From NCBI GenBank assembly GCA_030637065.1, contig DAOVVQ010000144.1:1-9785 (forward strand): DNA of 9,785 bases. Direction: 5' to 3'. Positions 1 to 4,616 of the stretch are shown here, piece after piece. How positions within the stretch are numbered: the stretch's first letter is position 1; each line of letters starts with the position of its first letter. Position numbers and translations under genes: made by a program. Below the pieces are notes generated by a model. That model had not been told where the DNA came from. It made no database searches and was given only the letters and a program-made list of their open reading frames with translations. This stretch comes from Planctomycetota bacterium (GTDB lineage Bacteria > Planctomycetota > Phycisphaerae > Sedimentisphaerales > Anaerohalosphaeraceae).

Positions 1-33
1 CTGAGCGGGTTTGATTTGTTTTTGTGTTGCCAT
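1..33 (-). CDS. 5' end of an unidentified protein (partial, runs off left edge)
   Basis: The first eleven codons on the minus strand read MATQKQIKPAQ and stay open to the window edge. The ATG at 33-31 follows an AAAGGG purine stretch about seven bases upstream, a moderate ribosome-binding site. A near-consensus sigma70-type promoter at 104-132 points at this start and would leave a leader of about 65 nt. Promoter, ribosome-binding site and open frame together support a real gene start. Eleven residues are too few to assign a family. The gene lies downstream of the permease pair on the same strand but has its own promoter. Confidence 0.5.
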   Translation of the reverse strand, partial: MATQKQIKPAQ

Positions 34-97
34 TGTTTGACCCTTTGTAATTTACGATTTACTATTTTCCATTTACTACTGCCTGTGCTGTTGTTAG
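34..97 (-). other. AT-rich leader with short direct repeats
   Basis: The presumed leader of the left-edge gene contains spaced direct repeats of TAGTAAAT and the related CGTAAAT. It resembles simple intergenic repeat tracts found in planctomycete-like genomes and is similar in style to the TTTGATA heptamers at 6148-6178. No stable hairpin is evident. The function is unknown and the stretch may be slippage-derived filler. Confidence 0.35.
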
Positions 98-103
98 ATG
101 TTT

Positions 104-132
104 ATAATACACGGGGTCTGATTTTGTGTCAA
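104..132 (-). promoter_or_regulatory. Sigma70-type promoter for the left-edge gene
   Basis: Read on the minus strand, TTGACA (132-127) is followed by a 17-bp spacer and TATTAT (109-104). The -35 box is perfect, the -10 box has five of six consensus bases, and the spacing is ideal. Transcription would start near position 97 and run into the partial gene starting at 33. Confidence 0.7.
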
Positions 133-142
133 GGAGAAAATT

Positions 143-240
143 TGCGGATTTGGGGGATTTTTTTTGAACCACTCGCCACGGCGAGCGCGTAAAGCTGCGG
201 CGGGACAGGTTTTCGCGGATTTTTTGTTGGTATTGTTGTT
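143..240. repeat. REP-like hairpin flanked by G/T-rich tracts
   Basis: The near-perfect palindrome CTCGCC-AC-GGCGAG lies at 172-185. It is followed by GCGGGACAGG and flanked by two G/T-rich stretches that both contain GCGGATTT (144-151 and 215-222). The vocabulary, a CGCC/GGCG hairpin next to GGGACAGG, resembles the core of the dispersed repeat at 1731-1835 and 4512-4616, although the sequences do not align over their full length. The element lies just downstream of the permease pair on the minus strand, but no T-run follows the hairpin in that direction, so it is not a standard intrinsic terminator for that pair. Confidence 0.4.
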
Positions 241-252
241 GCTAATGCTGAC

Positions 253-675
253 TTAATGGCCTGTTGTCAGTATGCCTGATGCTGCTAATATCAGCAGGAT
301 TATTTCGAGTATTGCTATGATGGCGTATGGTTTGTTGCGTTTGCTGACGAAGACGGGCAGGATCCTCATGTAGCAGATTATGGATATTCCCGCGAGGATG
401 ACTACCGCGACGAAGGTGAGGTAGTCGCCCTGCGGCAGCATTTTCGTCCAACTCCACCCCGCTTCGTAGCCGGTCTGTTCGAGGTATTCGGCCAGCGGCA
501 GGCACCAGTAATCGGAGATCTCGGCTAAGGGTATACTCGGCGGGAACAGTCCGCTAAGGTAGATCGCAAAGCAGACGATCAGCGTGATCAGTCCGATGAG
601 CATTCCGACGTGGAGCCAGTCGGCGTACACTCTTTGCTCTTTCGATACCGCTACTTTGTTTTCTTCCATATTCAT
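253..675 (-). CDS. Three-helix membrane protein, likely partner of the TauE/SafE permease
   Basis: This 140-residue protein has three clear hydrophobic helices at about residues 21-43, 86-107 and 116-137. A roughly 40-residue polar and aromatic loop between helices 1 and 2 contains Y70, W74, W76 and the segment LPQGDYLTF. Similar small membrane proteins are, as I recall, encoded beside TauE/SafE transporters in sulfate-reducing and related bacteria, sometimes under the label DUF1634; I could not verify family membership. The gene begins 23 bp after the permease stop, so the two are probably co-transcribed. The frame stays open upstream into the permease, but the hydrophilic start MNMEENK fits best. 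ATG at 675 or at 669 are both possible, and the ribosome-binding site (GGGAA or AAAG) is weak. It may be an accessory subunit or modulator of the permease, which is inference from position. Confidence 0.8.
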   Translation of the reverse strand: MNMEENKVAVSKEQRVYADWLHVGMLIGLITLIVCFAIYLSGLFPPSIPLAEISDYWCLPLAEYLEQTGYEAGWSWTKMLPQGDYLTFVAVVILAGISIICYMRILPVFVSKRNKPYAIIAILEIILLILAASGILTTGH

Positions 676-698
676 ATCTTTCACAAGTTCCCGCCTGT

Positions 699-1718
699 TT
701 ATATTCCGAATCCCTGCGCGATCGCCCTTAGGCCTGCCAGCAGCAGCATGGCGATTACGATATACCTTATTGAGCTGGGATGGGTTTTTGCCAGGATCTT
801 TACGCCTACTCGCGAGCCTAACATGCTGCCGATCACGGCTGGGACGACGATGATGGGCATTACTGCGCCTCTGTTGAAGTAGATCCACGCCGCGGAGGTG
901 TCGGTGATCGAGAGCAGGAAGTGGCTGGTGGAGACGGCGACCTTCAAGGGGACGCCCATCATCAGGTTAAGGACCGGTACGTTGGCCCATCCGGCGCCCA
1001 TGCCGAACATCCCAGCGGCAAAACCGACCATTACGAACACGCACAGGGCCGGCGCGGTTCTGTGGATCTTCCAGTCGATGTATTCGGATGACGATTCTTC
1101 GTGGTAGATCCCGCTTATCTTCAGGGCGGTTGACAGTGCGCAGGCTTTTTTGACCTCGGGGAACTCGGATTTCTTTGCGATCAGCATTACGACGACGACG
1201 CCTAAGATCGCTGTTCCCAGGAGAAGCTGGACGATATGTGTCGGCAGGCTAAGGCCGGCTAATGCCCCGCAGATGGCCCCGATCGACGTTATAAGTGCTA
1301 TCGGAAGGGCGAGCTTGAGGTCCGCCATGCCCTTTCTGAGCAGGGTCGAGCCAGCGGCAAGCGGCCCGCAGAGGGCGACAAAGAGGCCTGCGCCCCGGAC
1401 GAAATCGAAGTGGAACGGGAAAAAGCCTGAGACTATGGGCACGAAGAGGACTCCGCCGCCGATCCCTGCCATTACCGCGAGGATTCCGAGGATGAAGGTC
1501 ACGGCGAACAGGATGATCGGCCAGGCCCACCACGGCAGGGTGTCGTTTTGGGGCACAATTTCCGTAGCCACAGGATCGACGATGTCGGCATCAGCGGCTG
1601 TAGAGGGCGTAAGCGTGGTTGTCATATCGGCAAAAACGGCTGGGGAGGAGGCCAGCACGGTTGCCATAATGACAAACGCAAGCACAACCCGAGCCACTTT
1701 TTGACGAAACAGAACCAC
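699..1718 (-). CDS. TauE/SafE (TSUP) family anion permease
   Basis: This 339-residue protein belongs to the TauE/SafE family, whose members export sulfite, sulfoacetate or related organosulfur anions, or import similar compounds. It shows the two-fold repeat of the family. The first half has the glycine-rich motif GIGGGVLFVP (residues 85-94) and the second half the matching GMGAGWANVPVL (239-250), each in a hydrophobic helix, with about seven or eight further helices. Unusually for the family, residues 1-31 form a signal-peptide-like segment ending SPAVFA, followed by a roughly 30-residue Thr/Ala/Asp-rich stretch before the first family helix. A cytoplasmic loop of about 35 residues (183-218) separates the halves. 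The start is GTG, fixed by AGGAG six bases upstream. It is the first gene of a pair with the small membrane protein at 253-675. The substrate cannot be inferred from sequence. Confidence 0.9.
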   Translation of the reverse strand: MVLFRQKVARVVLAFVIMATVLASSPAVFADMTTTLTPSTAADADIVDPVATEIVPQNDTLPWWAWPIILFAVTFILGILAVMAGIGGGVLFVPIVSGFFPFHFDFVRGAGLFVALCGPLAAGSTLLRKGMADLKLALPIALITSIGAICGALAGLSLPTHIVQLLLGTAILGVVVVMLIAKKSEFPEVKKACALSTALKISGIYHEESSSEYIDWKIHRTAPALCVFVMVGFAAGMFGMGAGWANVPVLNLMMGVPLKVAVSTSHFLLSITDTSAAWIYFNRGAVMPIIVVPAVIGSMLGSRVGVKILAKTHPSSIRYIVIAMLLLAGLRAIAQGFGI

Positions 1719-1724
1719 TTTTCA

Positions 1725-1729
1725 CTCCT
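1725..1729 (-). promoter_or_regulatory. Shine-Dalgarno fixing the permease GTG start
   Basis: AGGAG on the minus strand lies six bases before the GTG at 1718. It immediately abuts the end of the palindromic repeat at 1731-1835, so folding of that repeat in the mRNA could affect ribosome access. The sequence shows the site; the regulatory effect is inference. Confidence 0.75.
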
Positions 1730-1730
1730 A

Positions 1731-1835
1731 AAAAGCGGGTACAGGCACAACCTGCCTTCCACCTTCGCCAAGGCTACGGCGAGACAGGTCGGCAGAACGA
1801 TACCGGTCCCCGTTTTTTCTACGCAGTGACCGTTT
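1731..1835. repeat. Dispersed palindromic repeat, copy A
   Basis: This 105-bp element matches 4512-4616 with only four substitutions (at 1740, 1746, 1822 and 1829). Its ends form an imperfect inverted repeat: AAAAGCGGGTACAGGCA faces a segment that reads AAAAACGGGGACCGGTA on the other strand. Inside are nested arms CCTGCC/GGCAG, ACCTG/CAGGT and TCGCC/GGCGA. The fold and size suggest a REP/MITE-like element, perhaps moved by an IS200-like (RAYT) transposase encoded elsewhere. This copy lies in the permease 5' leader, between its promoter and its ribosome-binding site. On the minus strand the outer arm ends in GCTTTTT, so it could form a terminator-like hairpin just before the gene. Confidence 0.8.
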
Positions 1836-1851
1836 TTTTCAAAAATCACGC

Positions 1852-1902
1852 CTCCGGGGGGCTGGATAGCCGGTTGAGCAGCCCCAAGGCCGAATCCCGG
1901 AG
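1852..1902 (-). ncRNA. Compact structured RNA in the permease 5' leader (candidate cis-regulator)
   Basis: On the minus strand, CTCCGGG (1902-1896) pairs perfectly with CCCGGAG (1858-1852). Enclosed within it, GGGCTG (1884-1879) pairs with CAGCCC (1864-1859). The inner helix abuts the outer helix on its 3' side and is separated by a ten-base bulge on its 5' side (1895-1886). Bulge and loop can form about four further pairs (TCGG with CCGG, including one wobble), which would make a small pseudoknot. The element starts within about ten bases of the predicted transcript start. It matches no riboswitch class I can recognise by eye. Alternatives are a 5' stabilising hairpin or part of an unknown repeat. 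A 36-codon frame through it is probably chance. Confidence 0.4.
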
Positions 1903-1917
1903 AACCAAGAAACGAAC

Positions 1918-1946
1918 ACTATACACAGCCAGCGACGGGCTGTCAA
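1918..1946 (-). promoter_or_regulatory. Sigma70-type promoter for the permease pair
   Basis: On the minus strand, TTGACA (1946-1941) is followed by a 17-bp spacer and TATAGT (1923-1918). This near-consensus promoter sits about 200 bp upstream of the permease start. Transcription would begin near 1911, giving a long leader that includes the structured element at 1852-1902 and repeat copy A. The rest of the gap up to 2217 shows only an AGGAGCTCCT palindrome (2157-2166) and no convincing gene. Confidence 0.75.
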
Positions 1947-2217
1947 AGTTTTCGGCGTGGCCAGGGGCCATGCTGCCGACTTTTGGCAAATTCTAATGAC
2001 AAAAACCCGCTTCTCGTCGGAAATTGGGTTTGGCTGGGGAGTAATTGAGGTTCAGTTGGGGGGAAAATACTGTAAAGTTAACTTGCTTTATCATATCCGG
2101 TGTAGTAGATTTACCCTTAAAGAATTGGAGAGTTCTCATTAGTGTCCAGGCGGGCAAGGAGCTCCTAAAAAGGAACGGAATAGATTCCTGGAACCTTAAA
2201 TCTTCTCCAGCAAGATA

Positions 2218-3003
2218 TTAATTGTCATAAGTGACATCTATATCATAATCTGTACGAATGATATATGGATTCGCGGATTCTTGGAACTCAAAACTTATGC
2301 TTTTAACCTCAAACAAAGAGCAACGGACTAATTTAGCCATATCAAGGTCGAACAACGCGATGTTGTGTCCATCGCCTAGTGAACTTCGGTAAGCAACTCC
2401 ATCGAAACTATTTGCCTTGAAGAGTTCTGCTATGATCTGCGTGGGTGCATAATCAGCGATATCATCACTAGGAGTGACTGGTCTTGCAAATGCTCGATCA
2501 ATATCCGTCCAAACAGATTCTTCGCGTTTTTCTGCCGAAGGTTCTTTAGGGTAGACCAGGAAGCCATTCTGACCTGTAGTGCAGTTAACTAAACGCAGTT
2601 CTCGCGACGTTTTGAACTGACCGACTGATATGTAAGATCCAAGCCAGGGACGAACCTCAGCAAGGGCCGTATCACGATTAGTGGCTAAATAAAGATATGG
2701 AATCCCTTTTGGGTTAGCTCGACCCTCATTCGCACGTCCGCTTAATGGCTTCATCCTCTCTGGTGGATGGGGAGTAGGGCCATCATCGATATATTCGTTT
2801 TCTTCGTAAATAGGCTCCCAGTCACAGCCAAGCTGAGCTCGCCACAGAATTTGATCTTTTGCTATAACCTCGACACGTTTTTCCGTCGTTTGTAGGACAG
2901 TGTTCAGGAACGCTTCAACTTCTGGAGCACGGACATAACGTGCTTGATTCTTGGTTGTCTGCTCGAATTCCCGGAAATCTCTCCAAGACTTGAACTCTAG
3001 CAT
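2218..3003 (-). CDS. RES-domain protein (putative NAD-degrading enzyme or toxin)
   Basis: This 261-residue protein carries the RES fold, known from Res/Xre and MbcT-type toxins that consume NAD+ and related to ADP-ribosyltransferases. Visible family motifs are LWRAQLG (R55), RANPKGIPYLYLA (R95, Y103, Y105), TALAEVRP (E116, R118), YAPTQIIAE (185-193) and DGVAYRSS (S207, S208), so the expected Arg, Tyr, Glu and Ser positions are all present. It is longer than typical toxin-module RES proteins, with about 50 extra N-terminal residues and a roughly 40-residue C-terminal tail. The start is supported by AGGAG about seven bases upstream. No Xre/DUF2384-type antitoxin gene lies next to it. The upstream gene on the same strand encodes a membrane protein instead. 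Its codons are visibly AT-richer than those of the propeller genes, consistent with recent transfer. It could be an orphan toxin, a defence effector or a housekeeping NAD-processing enzyme. Confidence 0.85.
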   Translation of the reverse strand: MLEFKSWRDFREFEQTTKNQARYVRAPEVEAFLNTVLQTTEKRVEVIAKDQILWRAQLGCDWEPIYEENEYIDDGPTPHPPERMKPLSGRANEGRANPKGIPYLYLATNRDTALAEVRPWLGSYISVGQFKTSRELRLVNCTTGQNGFLVYPKEPSAEKREESVWTDIDRAFARPVTPSDDIADYAPTQIIAELFKANSFDGVAYRSSLGDGHNIALFDLDMAKLVRCSLFEVKSISFEFQESANPYIIRTDYDIDVTYDN

Positions 3004-3114
3004 AAAGTTCTCCTAGTGTGGACGCTTAACATGATATACAATACGGTTTTCACTGATTTTATGCTACCTGTATAAGAAGTTCCCGTTGGTTCCTCAATAT
3101 TTATCCGCCTATGG

Positions 3115-3152
3115 TTCGCCTGAGGCGAATTTCACTCCAGCTTTGCTGGAGT
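3115..3152. repeat. Tandem perfect hairpins between two minus-strand genes
   Basis: Two perfect hairpins lie four bases apart: TTCGCC-TGA-GGCGAA (3115-3129) and ACTCCAGC-TTT-GCTGGAGT (3134-3152). They lie in the gap between the 155-residue membrane protein gene and the RES gene. Neither is followed by a clear T-run on the minus strand, so they look more like a REP/BIME-type element or mRNA-stabilising structure than a classic terminator. Confidence 0.65.
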
Positions 3153-3175
3153 TGTCCAATTATCGTGTTCTCTCA

Positions 3176-3643
3176 TTATAGGAAATCATCGATATCCTTA
3201 ATTAGCCCCCGGAGCATGTCGACTTCCTTAAGTTTTGTCTTCTTGTTTCCAAGGCTCTTGCGAATTTCGATCAGAAGGGCGCCCCAGAGTCGTATCAATT
3301 CTTTCGAGTCTTGGTTCCCAGTCTGCTCTGCTTTGTATGTGTGTTGCCACATCGTATTGTAGGCTTGGACAACGTCGTCCGAACCTAACAAGCAAAGGCG
3401 AAAAGAGGCCTTTCTGTATTGGGGTGAGGTGATTTTTTCCAGCACGATCTCCATGTTTTTTTTAGATGTATCCGAGAACAGAAGAAAGTAGGGCTCCAAA
3501 ATATCCCAGTAGGCTTTTGTCCGCGTTTCTCGCAGATTTTCCTCGGCGGCCCTAAGTTCCTCAACCCGGGACTTGAGGAGCCATGTGATGATTCCGCCTA
3601 CGATCATTAGCAGCGACGGTACGAGAGCATTCAATAAGTTCAT
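3176..3643 (-). CDS. Single-pass membrane protein of unknown function with a helical cytoplasmic domain
   Basis: This 155-residue protein has one N-terminal hydrophobic helix (about residues 5-23), then a charged segment rich in Glu, Arg and Lys (24-45) likely to form a coiled coil, then a mostly helical soluble domain. Distinctive segments are AYWDILEPYFLLFSD, SPQYRKASFRLCLLGSDDVVQAYN and LWGALLIEIRKSLGNKKTKL. I recognise the pattern as a widespread uncharacterised family but cannot name it. The ATG at 3643 has GGAG about nine bases upstream. A promoter with a perfect TATAAT box lies about 135 bp upstream. The RES gene follows on the same strand after a 172-bp gap with two hairpins, so linkage in one transcript is possible but unproven. 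Like the RES gene it is AT-richer than the flanking regions. No catalytic motif is visible. Confidence 0.75.
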   Translation of the reverse strand: MNLLNALVPSLLMIVGGIITWLLKSRVEELRAAEENLRETRTKAYWDILEPYFLLFSDTSKKNMEIVLEKITSPQYRKASFRLCLLGSDDVVQAYNTMWQHTYKAEQTGNQDSKELIRLWGALLIEIRKSLGNKKTKLKEVDMLRGLIKDIDDFL

Positions 3644-3778
3644 CGTCTAATTCTCCGGCAAATAACAACAAAGCCACCTCTAAAAATAGGCATTCACAGT
3701 GACGTCTTTATATTTGCTAAACGCCTCAATCATTCCTGTTCCTTTCCTTATAGATTTTCTTCTCCAAATTCACAGGCT

Positions 3779-3806
3779 ATTATACACGCATTATCCAGCA
3801 AAACAA
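3779..3806 (-). promoter_or_regulatory. Promoter candidate for the 155-residue membrane protein gene
   Basis: On the minus strand, TTGTTT (3806-3801) is followed by a 16-bp spacer and a perfect TATAAT (3784-3779). Transcription would start near 3772, about 130 bp before the ATG at 3643. The -35 box is only partly consensus. Confidence 0.5.
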
Positions 3807-3835
3807 GGAAAAAGTTGGAATGTGGCGTTTTATGT

Positions 3836-3865
3836 CCCGAAATGCCTGTCGGGGCGGATTTTTTT
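3836..3865 (+). terminator. Terminator-like hairpin in the ACT-gene leader
   Basis: CCCGA (3836-3840) pairs with TCGGG (3849-3853) around an eight-base loop. After CGGA it is followed by seven Ts (3859-3865). No plus-strand gene ends upstream, so if it works it would act as an attenuator in the leader of the ACT-domain gene. The stem is short and offset from the T-run, so this is weak. Confidence 0.25.
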
Positions 3866-3965
3866 GGGTTCTTTTGTTGGGGATTGCGTATTAGTATTTG
3901 TTTTGGTGTTTTTTTGGGTTTTTGGTGGGTTGGGAGTGTTAATCTTTTGATATGGGGAGCGTATT

Positions 3966-4382
3966 ATGGAACTGAATGTTGAGCGTGTGGATGTTTGGGC
4001 GGCTGGTATTGAGGATAAGGCTGGGGCGTTGGCGGCGGTTCTTGCCGATCTGCGTGATGCGGGGGCGGACCTTGATTTCGTCATAGCCAGACGCGACGGA
4101 GAGAAGCCGGGCAGCGGTGTGGTTTTTGTTACGCCGCTTCGTGGCGACAGGGAGATAGCTGCGGCGAGTGAATTAGGCTTTAATGTGACTAACAGCCTTC
4201 ATTCGGTGCGCGTCGAGGGCGACAATGCACCCGGAATAGGGGCGTCGCTTACGGAGATGCTTGCAGCGGCACAGATCAACCTGCGGGGACTGTCAGCGGC
4301 GGTGATCGGGACACGGTTTATCCTTTACGTCGCTCTGGATACGGCGGAGGATGCGGACAAGGCCGTTAAGGTTCTCGAGTAG
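3966..4382 (+). CDS. Tandem ACT-domain protein (amino-acid-sensing type)
   Basis: This 138-residue protein appears to be two ACT domains and nothing else. The first (about residues 6-68) begins RVDVWAAGIEDKAGALAAVL, with the typical strand, a small-residue turn (DKAGAL) and a helix. The second (about 76-138) begins SLHSVRVEGDNAPGIGASL, where DNAPG is the usual ligand-site turn. ACT domains bind amino acids or other small ligands and regulate enzymes or transporters. With no catalytic domain attached, this is probably a free-standing sensor or partner subunit. The start is supported by GGGGAG seven bases upstream of the ATG, and the hydrophilic opening fits a cytosolic protein. Codon use is GC-rich, unlike the AT-rich island to its left. 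Its neighbours give no hint of the target enzyme. It is convergent with the large propeller gene. Confidence 0.85.
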   Translation: MELNVERVDVWAAGIEDKAGALAAVLADLRDAGADLDFVIARRDGEKPGSGVVFVTPLRGDREIAAASELGFNVTNSLHSVRVEGDNAPGIGASLTEMLAAAQINLRGLSAAVIGTRFILYVALDTAEDADKAVKVLE

Positions 4383-4403
4383 GCCAATATCCTTCAGCAG
4401 GCG

Positions 4404-4511
4404 TAGCCAAAAAAGCGGCGGATGCGGGTTGGTTTCCACCATCGGTTTGCTGGGCAAACGCGCTGCCACCCGAAAAAGCGGGTAGAGGTACAGCTTGCTT
4501 CGTTGGTACGC
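4404..4511. repeat. Cluster of REP-like hairpins and a degenerate repeat fragment
   Basis: Downstream of the ACT gene lie the hairpins GTTTGC-TGG-GCAAAC (4445-4459) and ACCCG-AAAAAG-CGGGT (4468-4483). Then 4475-4499, starting AAAAGCGGGTAGAGGTACAG, resembles the first 25 bases of the dispersed repeat and is followed by intact copy B. The arrangement looks like an array of palindromic repeats with one truncated unit. It may also end transcripts from the ACT gene, although no strong T-run occurs before 4594. Confidence 0.55.
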
Positions 4512-4616
4512 AAAAGCGGGGACAGGTACAACCTGCCTTCCACCTTCGCCAAGGCTACGGCGAGACAGGTCGGCAGAACGATACCGGTCCCCGTTTTTTC
4601 TATGCAGTGGCCGTTT
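4512..4616. repeat. Dispersed palindromic repeat, copy B
   Basis: This is the second 105-bp copy, with 101 of 105 bases identical to 1731-1835. Its outer arms AAAAGCGGGGACAGGTA (4512-4528) and TACCGGTCCCCGTTTTT (4582-4598) pair at 15 of 17 positions, and nested inner arms lie between them. It ends directly before the stop codon of the propeller gene (4619-4617), between two convergent genes. On the plus strand the right arm ends in a T-run and on the minus strand the left arm ends in TTTT, so it could work as a two-way terminator. Confidence 0.8.

Larger units (their letters stand above)
3644..3965. other. Intergenic region between divergent genes, with a G/T-rich tract
   Basis: This gap separates the minus-strand membrane protein gene from the plus-strand ACT-domain gene. 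The left half is AT-rich and carries the minus-strand promoter at 3779-3806. The right part from about 3856 to 3950 is almost free of C and poor in A on the plus strand, with long T and G runs. It contains GCGGATTTTTTTGGG, echoing the tract near 215. No protein-coding signal is convincing here. The frame crossing the tract has low-complexity composition. Confidence 0.6.

Noticed and set aside
676..888. Upstream extension of the small membrane protein frame by 71 codons.
   Set aside because: It overlaps the C-terminal coding part of the permease, gives an Arg-rich sequence with no family pattern, and a plausible ATG with a membrane-protein N-terminus follows at 675.
1851..1971. A 36-codon minus-strand frame (MAPGHAENF...) crossing the permease promoter.
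   Set aside because: It spans a near-consensus promoter and a strong helix-forming element and has no convincing ribosome-binding site.
1957..2142. A 61-codon plus-strand frame between the permease promoter and the RES gene.
   Set aside because: There is no ribosome-binding site, the composition is not protein-like, and no family pattern is visible.
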